64,000 nucleotides of DNA from NCBI RefSeq assembly GCF_037893015.1, contig NC_133658.1, positions 426,775,890-426,839,889 on the forward strand, given 5' to 3'. A program made the translations under genes and the position numbers. Positions 1-10,735 of the stretch are shown here, in pieces. This DNA is from Macrotis lagotis. Taxonomy: Eukaryota > Chordata > Mammalia > Peramelemorphia > Peramelidae. The notes below the pieces were generated by a model. That model was not told the origin of the DNA. It searched no databases and saw nothing but the letters and a program-made list of their open reading frames with translations. Positions within the stretch are counted from its first letter, which is position 1. Each line of letters begins with the position of its first letter.

Positions 1-589
1 CTGTCAATTATTTTATGCTGACAATACTTGGGTGAGTAGGATTTATTTGAAAAGTTTTTTGTCATGTGGATGCTTCTTTCTGGGATAAGATGGTTTATAA
101 AACTCCTGCAAAGATATATGCTTCAGTACTGAAATGTATTCTGGTCAGGGCTGTTGGAGTAGGTTTGACTCATTCAATGCCCTCTGCCAACTCTGAGTCC
201 CATGTGGAGCTTTGTTTCTTTTGAGGCAGATGAGCCAGAAGCTGTTCTGGGATTGAGCCACCTTGTCCTTGTCCATTAAGAAGCTCAATCGAGAACATTT
301 CCAGTTTGCAGAACAGTTTGTTCTCTGCTCTACAGGACAGACTCCAATAAGAGCACTGTGGGTGCTCCACTGCAATCGTCAAACAGACCAGGATGCCTTC
401 CCAAGAAGCCACCGCAGATATGTTCAGAATGTCCTGTGGGACCTAACTGAATAGCTGCTGGCATGTGGGACATACTCTGGCTAACTCAAAAGGCATCACA
501 AGATTCTCCTTGGGCTGATACTAAGGGTCAAATTCCATTCTTTCTACTTGTCTTCAATCATTCATTTAACCACCATACCTTATTTGCAC
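1..589. other. Unassigned sequence, no gene seen
   Basis: No convincing exon, RNA gene or named repeat is visible here. Several overlapping open frames of 60 to 80 codons exist on both strands near 145-450, but they overlap each other, lack any recognisable domain and look like chance frames. Confidence 0.5.
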
Positions 590-755
590 ATTGAGTGGCA
601 CATAGTAGATACTTAATAAATGAATATTGACTCACAAACTGATTACTATCTGCAAAGCACTGTAGTGGGTTTAGAGATACAAAGACAAAAGCAAAATAAT
701 CTCTGACATTAAGGAATTTACAATTTAGTTGGAGCAAACAACATATATGTAAATT
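590..755. repeat. MIR-like tail plus an unnamed dispersed repeat fragment
   Basis: The first part reads like the 3' end of an old MIR-type SINE ('ggcacatagtagatacttaa'). It is followed by sequence reading 'gcaaagcactgtagtggg', 'agagatacaaagacaaaagc' and 'gacattaaggaatttacaa', which is the start of a dispersed repeat also present at 3,350-3,720 and 42,225-42,700. I cannot name that family. Confidence 0.45.
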
Positions 756-985
756 GTTATTGTTCAATTCTTTCAGTTATATCCAATCTCTGTGATCACA
801 TTTAGGATTTTCTTGGCAAAAATACTGGAGTGGTTTGACATTTTCTTTTCAAGTTCATGCATTTACAGATGAGGAACTGAGGCAAACAGCTTAAGTGACT
901 TGTCTAGGGTCTGAACCCAAATTTGAACTCAAGATCTTCCCAATTCCTGGTCCAGAGCACCATCCATTGCACCATCTAGATGCAG
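756..985 (-). repeat. Marsupial tRNA-derived SINE with Bov-B/RTE-like tail
   Basis: Read on the minus strand, a tRNA-like head with a B-box-like 'gagttcaaattt' block (near 930) is followed by the CORE-like block ('acttaagctgtttgcctcag') and a tail that in plus orientation reads 'ttgttcaattctttcagtta...atactggagtggtttgacatt'. That tail resembles the 3' end of Bov-B/RTE LINEs, so this is probably the Mar-type CORE-SINE. The copy is full length or nearly so and diverged. The same type occurs at 17,955 and 34,862. Confidence 0.75.
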
Positions 986-3349
986 TTTATATTCTTTAAG
1001 TTCATATAATTTATATGGATCAGAATCCTCTTCACTTTTTAAAGATAAAGCAAAAGAATAGGTCAGACTATGATGTCAGGAATCTGTCTTGAGACTCTTG
1101 TCTCTCTGTTTTTAAAGAATCTATATTTAAAAATGGTATAAAGAAAAAGCAAAAACACCCACTGACACCTCTATTTCTAAAAGGCAAGTTTCTGATTAGT
1201 GAAAAATGTGATCTTGGGTATTAATTTGATTTGAGTGTAACACTTTTGATCAGGAAAGATCCTCTGTTTCCTTTTTGCTGAAAATATCTAACAAATCAAG
1301 ATGAATCATAGGAAGCCCAAGTAGTGGTATCAGGGTATTCTCAGTTAGTCACAATGTTAGGAAGAAAAAACAATTTCTCTTGGACTAGAGAGACTTCAAA
1401 AAAGACCAATCTCCTTCCATTCTGGGAGATTTGGGAGTATATATGCCTAGTCATGTGATCATTTCAAAGTTTAGGAAAGTCACTATATTGAACATATTCC
1501 TTTCCTGATGATTCTGAGGCACATAATTAATCCCAAATGCCAATCACCTATCATCTCTAAAGTTTGAAATGACCTTTCCTTGAACCTCTATTTGTTGTTC
1601 AGGGTCAAACTTCTTGTCAAGATGGTTGGAGTCTACTTAGGCCTAAATGATATTGAATTCTGGGATCATCCACAATAGGAAACGCAGAATACTGCCTATA
1701 TCTTTTCAGCTGAATGATGGTTGGGGAGGTGAGAGGAAGAGGACAGTGTTTTAGCCTTGTCAGATTTCCTAAATCAGAGGTGCAGTTCATTCCACTTAGC
1801 TCAACTACTACTTGAAAAAAATTGCAAATTCTTTCTCATCTGCTTTTCTCTTACAAGTTTCTGGAAACAACTGCTTATTTTCCCCATACAGCTGCAATTT
1901 AGGACAATTAATTTCTATAGGGACTTTGGAATCTTTCAGTCCTTTACTTTGATCTTATTAAAAAGACCTGAATCAAGGCTGGAGCACCTTATATATTTAG
2001 TGCCAGGGCCTGAACCTTAAAGATGTAGGTGAAGGCTGTGCAAAGTCCTTAGTACATTATTTGGATGGTCTTCTCTATATGGAACTCCATATGTGGGCAA
2101 TCAAATACTGTTTTCTTTGCTGTTTGAGACATTTAAAGTTCACCCAGTTAAGAACTGAAAGTGATTAATTAGGATACTAGTCATTTGGCTATAATCTTTA
2201 GCCTGGCTTTGGAAGACCTCTGGACAGAGGGTTAAGAACTCATGGTAGTCTATAATCTCCAGAAAATTATTCCTTTGGCTCCTTGGAAAAGGGTATAATA
2301 ACAAGGTAGTCTCCTTTAATCTTCCCTGAACTTCTGCACTTGTTTAGACATGGAAGTCCAATATATAAGATGTTTCTTAATCTTAGGTTAGGTCTAAGAG
2401 GTCAACTGGTAGATTGTCCAGGAAAAGAACTTGGACCCTTCTTACCATACTGTGAAAATTGTGTTTATTCAGAATTGGCATTCAGTCCAAAGTCAAGAAA
2501 ACTAAAACAAATAGTCAAGTTAAGGAAGTCATCAGAAATCTGGGTCAGGCTACCAGACTTGGGTTAGAAATATGAAAATCAGGTTGGGGGAGAGGAGCAG
2601 TGATAAATGTAAAAAGCAGGACGTGAGGTAGAGCGGCAAGGAGTCCAGGAATCAAGAGGTCAGGAGATGGGACATTCAGGAATTTGAGAACCCTTCAGAG
2701 GAAAGTAGAGAATTCAAGCATTCAGAAGCTGGGGAGAAGAAATTCAGGTTATGTTGGAAATCAAAATGAAGAGTGATATAAAATACTATCCCAAGAGGCA
2801 ACTCATTAACAAAATAAGAGTGCCTGAAGACAATATCTAGTAGCATACTTTTCTATCTGATAGCAAAAGCTTCTGTGTTAGAACTCTTCTGCGATTCCAT
2901 GCCAATGGTCTGACGGTCCTGATAGGTCACATTTTATTGATCGCCTATTTTGGCTTTTAAACAAAAGCCTGATTTATTCATACAGGAATTAGACTGAGAT
3001 TTCATTGAAACAGGAAATTCACAGAGGAAGAAAATCCCTTTAGCAATACTGCTGAGCACCCTCTCTGCAAATTAGAGCCTTTAATATTTCCTAGTGCACT
3101 GAGAAGGTAAGTGCCCTGCTCAGGGTCACATAATCATTATGTATTAGAGGTATACCTTGAAATCATGTATTCCTATTTCCAAGGCTTCCATTCTGTTCAT
3201 TATGTCACCTTGCCTCTTTATTCAATTCCTCCTGTATGGAATATAAACTTCTCCTTTTCCATGCCTTCCAATGTGCATTGGAAGCTTCCTGCCTCTCACA
3301 ACTAATAGGAGCATTAAATCCCTGTAGATGTTAAGGAGAAAGTCCTGTT
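986..3349. other. Unassigned sequence, no gene seen
   Basis: No coding domain, structural RNA or clear repeat was recognised over this stretch. The open frames are short and isolated. A purine-rich portion around 2,580-2,760 is notable only for composition. Confidence 0.5.
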
Positions 3350-3720
3350 AGCAGAATCAATTCATGCACAAGAATTTATTAAGTGTATTTATGAGTCAGG
3401 GACTATTTGCCTAGGGATACAAAGATATAAAGAAATTTACAATCTATAGAGGGAGACAACATATACATATGAAAAAATATATAAAATAAATGAAATAAAA
3501 AGAAGATGATGAAGACCAATAGTGATGGTGGTAAAGGAGACACTGGAAACTAGAAGAATCAGGAAAATCAGGCAAGATATAGTATTTGAGCTGAGCTTTG
3601 AAAAAAACTTTTATTCTAAGGAGCTGAAAAGACTAAAGAATGCATTTCAGGAATAGGTCAAAGGTTAGGAGATAAGGGATGATATAAATTGTGAAGGAAC
3701 AAACAGAAAGGCAGGTTTGA
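3350..3720. repeat. Diverged dispersed repeat, family not named
   Basis: The sequence reads 'atttattaagtgtatttatg', 'gggatacaaagatataaag', 'gggagacaacatatacatat', then 'gagctgagctttgaa' and 'gaatgcatttcagg'. The order of motifs matches the piece at 42,225-42,700 (packed motifs 'caaggagcttacactatgat', 'tgaaggatgga'), so both are copies of one old interspersed repeat. I recognise the pattern as common in marsupial DNA but cannot give a family. Confidence 0.5.
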
Positions 3721-4769
3721 ATAGACATATAGTGAATAATGACTAGTATGATTCTTTCCCCCCAAAATCTTTGATACTGTCAGATGACTCAACATCAGCA
3801 GCAGATAGTATTTAATCAATGAAAATGATGTTAATGAAGATTCATTATCATTTGCTTTGCTGCTTTGCCCTAAGGGTCATGCATCTTTTCTTTCTAAGTT
3901 GAACCTGAATTGTTTTATATGTGTAGTCTCTTCTATTAGAGTGTCAGTTCCTTGACTATTGGTATCCGCATCAATTAGCACATGATGAGCATTTAAAAAT
4001 CATTTTCATTTGTTCATTTGTTATGTAAGACTGGAAAAATAGAGGTTCATTATGTTATATTACAATGAAATGAGAAAGTAAACAAAATAGAGTCTTGGCC
4101 CATATATGGTTAACCAAGTCAAAGAAGAAATACTTAGCGTATAATTCTGACTTCCTTTTCTACTGAGAAACCTTGCCTCAAACCTCTGCAATGTGTATTT
4201 TTCAGGGTGACTATTTAATTTGATTGATTGCTCAAAGGGAGCCTGTTAATAGCATAACTTATTGGTTGTAAATTATTGGTTCCTGTTTGGCACTTTGGCA
4301 CTCAATCCACAGAGAAATCTGTAATTTTGTCTTTCCTAAGATAAACATGGCCCTGAGAAACCTGGTAAAAACTGAATAATGGAGTCAACAAAGACCTGCT
4401 TGGTCATTGAGTCAACATGACCCTAAACAACTAACTGGTCTGACTGAGTCTGTGCCAATGCACAGAGATTTATTTGGAAACAAATGAGAAAGGGGAAAAA
4501 ACAGTACTATGAATTCTGTTGAACAGTGTTTTTGCTTTTGTTTTTGTTCTTAACAAATTTAATTGATTACTTTAGAAATAACCAACCATTTGACTGAACA
4601 AAGCCATTGATAATGATCTCCTAGGACCTCACAAAATTCTTTATTCTCCTCATTTTGAATATATCTACCATGTAAAAATAAGTAGCTTGGTAAAGGGGGG
4701 AGAATGTTGGATTTCAAAATGAGGGAAACCTTGCTTTTCAGTGGAGAAAGTACCAAGTTTGTAGCTCCA
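3721..4769. other. Unassigned sequence, no gene seen
   Basis: AT-rich sequence without a recognisable gene or repeat. A 76-codon minus-strand frame at 4,559-4,789 has no domain and is treated as chance. Confidence 0.5.
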
Positions 4770-5090
4770 AGATCCAGCTTGATTCCCATTTCTACCTTTT
4801 ACTGCCTGGATGACAGTGATCAAATAAATTAAGCTCTATGAGCTTTTTTCTTCTTTTTAAATGAGATGCTCAGAACAGATGACCTCTAAATTTCTTTCTG
4901 ACTCTGAATCTATGATCTTTTGACTCTGGTTCATATTCTACCTCTGAGACTTGTTAGTTGTATGGCCATGGGCAAGTACATGGTGCTTAAGTTTCTTCAT
5001 CCATAAAAAAGGAATAACAAAAATATAAAGTAGGATTATAGAGTAATAATGAGCATTAAGTGATAAAGCAGTTTGGAGACATAAATATTT
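4770..5090 (+). repeat. Two old MIR-type SINE fragments in tandem
   Basis: The first (about 4,770-4,930) has a worn CORE and ends in 'cagatgacctctaaatttct' and 'gactctgaatctatgat', a tail seen in MIR3/L3-type repeats. The second (about 4,930-5,090) reads 'tctacctctgagacttgtta', 'tggccatgggcaagtac' and 'aagtttcttcatccataaa', the MIR core. Both are strongly diverged, as expected for repeats that predate the split of marsupials and placentals. Confidence 0.6.
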
Positions 5091-5819
5091 TGGAGACTAG
5101 ACTTGTTATTAAAGTCAATTTATATGTTCATGTTTTATTCCCCAGTAGACTGTCTGTGAGATAAAGGATGATTTCTTAGTCATTTTCTATATCTTTCTCA
5201 GCACCTAAAACATGGTTCTGCCCACAGAACATAATTAATAATATTTACATAATGAATCAATGAATGAACAATGGTTTCTTATATTTATCTTTTATTTTTC
5301 TCTTTGTGTATGTAGACAGTGCTCCATTATTAATTGACAGAATTTTGAAGTGAATTGGCTAGATATTTTGGCATCACATAAACACAATCTAGGCACGAAA
5401 GAGTCCCAAGAATTCCTTCATGATTTTTTAAAAGGCCAATTTCACAAAGAATAATCAATGAATCAAAAGGTCTTATTTTAGCAAATTCTGAACACCTCAC
5501 CCAGTTAGAGATTGTGAGGAATATAAGGGAAATAAAAGATGTGCTCCTTGCCCTCATAGAACATAGATCATTTGGACAGTTTTAATTCAGATGCCAAAAC
5601 AACTGGAAATTTACAAAAGACACCATGCATCTGGATGCATGTTATGGGATATAAGTGCTAAAGATAGTCACACAAGGTGTTGGAGTGATCAGGGCTAGAT
5701 TGGCCTTGAGAAATTTGTATTCTAGTCTTGGTTATGCTGCCAAGCTGCTGAATTTTCTCAAATTGGATAATATTTGGAATCTTTTGATACCAAACCATTA
5801 AGTCCACCACTATACCTCA
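5091..5819. other. Unassigned sequence, no gene seen
   Basis: No recognisable gene. The piece near 5,200-5,265 ('cacctaaaacatggttctgc', 'aatgaatcaatgaatgaac') resembles the tail of an old MIR, but it is too short to assign. Confidence 0.4.
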
Positions 5820-6180
5820 ATTAAAAATTCTAGAGCTATAAGGGACTTTTAGAAACCTTATTTCTAATTCAACCTTCCCATTTTATTTTATTTATTATTT
5901 AAGGCAAAAGGGTTAAGTGACTTGCCCAAGGTCACACAGCTAGGCATTTGTTGGATTTGAATTCAGTTCCTCCTGACTCCAGGGTTGGTTTTCTATTCAC
6001 TGTACCACCTAGGTGCCCCCCTTTTAAATTTATTTACCATTTTATAGAAGAGAAAATTGAAGTACAGGAAAAGGAAATAACTTTCTCAAAATCAATCAGT
6101 TGGAAAGTAGCAGAACCAGCATTTGAACCCAGGTCCTCTGATTTCAGATCTTTCTACTGTGCCACACTACTATATGAGTC
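5820..6180 (-). repeat. Marsupial SINE flanked by MIR-type fragments
   Basis: A poly(A)-tailed tRNA-derived SINE lies on the minus strand at about 5,880-6,021: its plus-strand reading ends 'gtaccacctaggtgcccccc', the complement of the usual head, and starts with an A/T-rich tail at 5,880. It is preceded by a short MIR3-like piece (5,820-5,875) and followed by an antisense MIR (6,035-6,172; 'gaacccaggtcctctgattt'). Confidence 0.7.
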
Positions 6181-6684
6181 ACCCTTTTAACTCATCAAAT
6201 TAGTATACGATGATAGTACTTTATAAAGATAAGGTCCATATCCTAGAGGTAGCCCTTATGGGAACTTTTACTTCTCAGGTCCCTTGGGATTCATCAAACC
6301 AGCACCAACAATTTGAAAATTTAGAAATGTAGGCAATCTTTGATGACTCTGTAGCCTTCCATGGCAGCTGGGCTTATAGGCAAGGTAATAAACCTTTCTC
6401 ATTTCTCAGGCCACATATGTCCTTTACTTGACAAAATGTGCATCTTGGGAAAATCACTACAGCAACATGAAAGACTTTCAAAGTGGGGCATGAAATTCAT
6501 CATTAGTTTTATTCTGGAAGTAATTAATCAAAGAAAGATGCTTGATGACATGACTTCCCTATTTTCAGAATGATTCATAAAAGTTACACTAAGTAACTGA
6601 AATCCTACCTATATTCATTTTTATTGGGAGAGACAGAACATATTTTAATAATTACAACCACATGCCAAATATACTGAGGTGCTT

Positions 6685-6800
6685 CTTTATTTTTCTTTTT
6701 CTTTCCTTCATTATTTCTTCCTCTCTTTTTCCTCTTCTTCCTTCCTCCCTTCCTTTCTTCCTCTCTCTCTTTCCTTCCTTTCTTTCTTTCATTTTTCTTT
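6685..6800. repeat. Imperfect (CTTT/CCTT)n microsatellite
   Basis: The plus strand is nearly pure pyrimidine with interleaved CTTT, CCTT and CTCT units. It is a simple repeat with no sign of a coding or RNA role. Confidence 0.85.
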
Positions 6801-7107
6801 CATCAATTAATAAATATCAGTGATCAGGCCAAAGGGGAGGAAGAGGAGGCAGAAACTGGCACATAATGAGTGAAATGCAAATTGAAATGTTAATGCTGGC
6901 TCCAACTTCAGTCCCAGTGACTAGTAGAAAATTCTCAGTCACAAAGCCACTGACAGGAAGCCCACACCCTGTGTTTGTTGGTTCTACTCAACAAAACAGC
7001 TTATATTTTTCTTTTTCTCTTTCTAAACATACTCAAATTAAAACTATATGCGATTTACAGGATGTTAGATTAAATAAAAGGAGGCAGAAACCTGTGTGAA
7101 ATTAGAT

Positions 7108-7125
7108 CCCCCCCCCCCCCCCCCC
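7108..7125. repeat. C18 homopolymer
   Basis: Eighteen consecutive C in the given sequence, flanked by 'aaattagat' and 'gtcaattttcc'. Such runs are prone to length change in vivo and to sequencing error, so the exact count is uncertain. Confidence 0.9.
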
Positions 7126-7494
7126 GTCAATTTTCCCTGAAGTGGTTGGTTCATTTACTGTCTTTTAAGCTTCTAGTTCACCATTTATTGCTATAATAAC
7201 ACATTGATCTTCCATCATTAACTCTTTGGATATTCATTCAAATAAAATATCCAGATCCATGTGTGTTTCTCTTACTGATGTTGTGGATTATATTCAGGTC
7301 ATTTATTCATTCAATCAATGAAATAAACATCAACTATATGCAAAGCACCATCTCAGGAATAAAAAATATCAAGATAACATAGCTATCCTCGTAGTTCAGT
7401 TTCACAAGGGGAAGGGACATGACATAAATACATATAAATATATAGATGACCCATAATGCCACATAGTGTACATTATAAAATTACACAATTCTTT

Positions 7495-7640
7495 TTGAGT
7501 TATCTTGGTGGTGCAATTAGAGGTTCTGTGTAATCAGAAAGATGTAAGTTTAAATCTTCAGTTCTGACATATTGATTGTATGACCACAGACAGGTCACTA
7601 ATCTTGAGGGAGTTTCCAGAGGGGGATGAAATCAGAAGTT
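7495..7640 (+). repeat. Diverged marsupial SINE of the ~190-bp type
   Basis: The head 'tatcttggtggtgcaattag' is followed by 'gtaagtttaaatcttcagtt' (worn B box), 'gtatgaccacagacaggtca' (CORE) and 'gagggagtttccagag'. The same order is seen at 9,345, 35,265 and 39,420. Confidence 0.6.
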
Positions 7641-9344
7641 GTGCTTTCAAAAAAATAAAGAAAAGATGAGAATTTAAGCAAGAGACAAGTATAAAATGCA
7701 GCTGAAGCTGATAAAAATCACTTTAAGACTGAAAAAATCAGAAAGGATATATTAAGGAAGTGAATAAAACATTGAAGGATAAGTAGGATTTCAAAATAAC
7801 AATAACTTTTATTTATTAAAAATACCTTGTAATGTGAATAGTACAAATATTATCATCATTTCATGGGATTTGTCATATTGCTAATAAGTGGAAGGTTCGG
7901 AATATGAATCTAGGTTCATAGACTCCAATTGCAGAGAACTCTTTTTCATCATGCCACACTATAAAGAACTGGCAAGAGAAGGAAGGAGTGGGAGGGAAAG
8001 ATTAGTTATTTTCAGTTTTCCTTTTTGCTAATCAAATCCACATAATTCTCTATTCTTTCCAATGAAATGGATTCAGAATAAGTCTCCAGAGACACCAGTT
8101 GGGCCTATCCTTACAGTTGACTGACCAAATTATACAGTAGGATGATCTACTTTTAAAAATAGAATTCTAGAATAGTTGGGGTGAAGAGATGACTAGCAAT
8201 AGGGAAAAGACAAGAGATCCCAGGCAGGATGAGAAGGGGCTAAAGAAAGGGGAGAAAAGAGGTAAGAAAAGAGAGGAAAGGATACAAAACATTGAGAAGA
8301 ATTGAAGCTCTGGCCCTCCTTGAACAAAACTATTAGAGAAAGCCTGCCTGCTCCTTCCTAATTATAAAAAAAGTAGGTCTCCAGCTGAGAGGACCCCTTC
8401 TTAGCCTCCTTTTGTGGGTTGCTGGGGCAATTCACATGCCTATGCATGGAAAAGTCTCTTAGGGTCTTGATTTTCACCTTGGCCCTGATGGGAGCAATAC
8501 CCTGAATCAATAGTATTTTATAGCCCCAGTAAGCATTCCCATTCTGTACACATGTTATGTTGCTAAGTGACACTTGGAAATGAGTATCCCATGTTGCTAT
8601 TGAGTCCCTGGGCCAGAAGTATTTTGTTTGCCACATTCCAGATGTCAGTGTAGATGGATGTCATGCTGGAAGGATGTGCATTTGAACTGGAAGAGAATGA
8701 ATGATTGGCAATGTCATTGGCAGTTTTTTTTTAAATGTCAAAACTTAGATGTGTTATTGGTTAGAAATCCTTTCCTATTGGCAGCCCCTCGACAGAGACT
8801 TTCTCAAAGTCTTCCAGTTTTTCTCATTACAATGAATCATGTGGCTTATAAAATGCACACTCAGAACTTAGTGTGAGTTGTGAGTCTGGACTGTGAGCAA
8901 AGAGAATAACTCTGGTTCCTGAGTTTTAAAAGACTCATTATTTTAGGTAAACTGGATCCTTCAGTTTAACTGGGAAGTGTGCAGTGTCCTTTTAATGGCC
9001 CAGCCTGTTCATTTTTGTATCATCTTAAACTTGTTCTCTTTAGTATTGGGAAATATGTGGTATAGATCAGCATGCCAAATTTGCAGACCTAACTACAAAG
9101 GGTCAGAGTCCTTTAATGTTATAAGAGGATTCTTTAAAGGGTCTGTGTTTTCATGTGTAAAATGGAGGAATTGGAGAAGGTGGTCCTTGACACTCCCTCC
9201 ATCTAGCTCTGAATCATATGCATTGGGAATGCTTATCTTGGAGAAGAGAAGAATTAGTGTAGGCAGGCTAGGCAATATCATGGAAAGGAAGGATTGAGCT
9301 TATTCTACTAGGTCTTAGAAAGCAATGATTTGAACTGGAGTAGT
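7641..9344. other. Unassigned sequence, no gene seen
   Basis: No exon-like or RNA feature is recognised. Open frames of 82 to 106 codons (8,358-8,636 minus, 8,628-8,876 plus, 8,977-9,297 plus) lack domains and have unremarkable composition. Confidence 0.5.
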
Positions 9345-9535
9345 GAATAGAAACTGGTGATTTGATTAGATAGAAAGCTGGCCTTTGAGCTAGAAAGATC
9401 TAGGCTTAAGTCTCATCTCTGACATATATGTGTCACCCGGACAAATCACTGAACCTCTCAATGTTCTAGGAAACCCTAAGAAAAGTTTCTGACCTACTTT
9501 GGTTAGAGGAAGTTTCAAACTGGAAATTCTATCCT
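9345..9535 (+). repeat. Marsupial SINE of the ~190-bp type
   Basis: Head 'agatagaaagctggcctttg', worn B box 'cttaagtctcatctctgac', CORE 'ggacaaatcactgaacctct', then 'ggttagaggaagtttc', the diagnostic 3' part shared with the copies at 35,265-35,470 and 39,420-39,625. Confidence 0.65.
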
Positions 9536-9584
9536 TTGACAATAAAATTATGGATTCAATCATTATCTGGATCTCTGTGGTTTG

Positions 9585-9765
9585 ACCTAGAGAAATTCTG
9601 CAGATTTGTTTGTATTACTTCATGTTTGCAATATAATTTGTAATGCATTCTTGCCTCCTCAATGGGAATGAAGAGGGAGAAAATTTGAAACTGAAAATAA
9701 AATTAAAATCAAATAATAATTAAAAAACCTAAATAAAACCCTCACTGACCTTCCTCCTTTCTTCC
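9585..9765 (+). repeat. LINE 3' end fragment (partner of the 10,605 copy)
   Basis: The segment reads 'gtttgcaatataatttgtaa', 'tgcattcttgcctcctcaat', 'gaaactgaaaataaaattaa', an A-rich tail, and then 'cttcctcctttcttccc'. All of these blocks recur in the same order at 10,605-10,765, the 3' end of the L1 fragment next door, including the pyrimidine stretch after the A-rich tail. Confidence 0.65.
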
Positions 9766-9834
9766 CTTAGTCTTTCCAACTCTTATATTCTGTGATTCTG
9801 GGAAATAAACTTTATCTTTGATAAATGGTCAGTG

Positions 9835-10735
9835 GAAATGAATAAGAAATTTTCATAGGAAGAAATCAAATCATTCAAAAGTATTTGGAAACTGTTATAA
9901 ATCTATAATAATTAGAAGAATGAAAATTTAAAAAACCTGAGGTACCACCCATCACATAGGATAGGATGACAGAAAAAGAGTGACAAATGTGGGAGAATGT
10001 GGGAAAATAAGTATACTAATGAATTAGTGAAGGAGCTGTGAACAAGTTCAACCAATCTTGAAAGCAATTGAAAACTATGCCCCAAATGCCATTGAATTCT
10101 GCATCATGCCATTTGACTTAGATATAGGTCTATACCCTAAAGATGTAAAAAAAAAAACAGGAAAAGGACATATACACACAAAAATACTGTCAACAGTTCT
10201 TTTTGTGATGGCAAAGAATTAGAAATAAGGGGACATTTTTCAATTAAGGTGGTTGGACACATTGTGGCTTTTGGTTGTCATGGATTACATCTGTAAGAAA
10301 TGATGAAGGGGATGGTTTCAGAAAAAAACTTGAGAATGTGTAAATGAACTGATACCAAGTAAAGTGAGCAGAAGTAGGAGAACATTGTGTATAGTAAGGG
10401 TTAATAATGTAATGATAATCAACTGTGATATTTATTAACTCTGATCAACATAAAAACTCACCTCATTTCCAAATGAGTCATAATGAAAAATCCTATGCAC
10501 CTCAAAATAGAGAACCAATGGGCTCATAAGGTAACTGAAGCAAATTTTTTCCTCTTTCTTTCTTTTTCTTGTCTCCCACTGTAAACACGGTTAATGAGCA
10601 AATTTATTTGCATGACTTCACGTTTGCAATATAATTTGTAATGCATTCTTGCCTTCTTGATGGGAGTGGGGAAGGAGAGAATTTGAAACTGAAAATAAAA
10701 TTAAAATAAAATAATTTAAAAAACTAAAGACCCTT
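9835..10735 (+). mobile_element. L1 fragment: end of ORF2 and 3' UTR
   Basis: Sense-strand L1 remnant. The region 9,920-10,140 matches, with decay, the C-terminal part of ORF2 as seen in the other copies here ('ctgaggtaccacccatcac', 'atgtgggagaatgtggg', 'gtctataccctaaagatg'). It ends in a 3' UTR with 'gaaactgaaaataaaattaa'. Strongly 5'-truncated and with no open frame of note, so it is inactive. Confidence 0.75.

Larger units (their letters stand above)
6181..7494. other. Unassigned sequence with CT-rich tract and a C18 run
   Basis: No gene is recognised. A pyrimidine-rich tract of CTTT/CCTT units occupies about 6,685-6,800. An uninterrupted run of 18 C lies at 7,108-7,125. A 77-codon frame at 6,866-7,099 has no domain. 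Confidence 0.5.

Noticed and set aside
3350-3720. An LTR or retroviral fragment
   Set aside because: The family is unknown to me, but there are no paired terminal repeats, primer site or coding parts to support that class. I left it unnamed.
8977-9297. A 106-codon plus-strand gene
   Set aside because: No domain, and an overlapping frame on the opposite strand. No splice or promoter context supports it.
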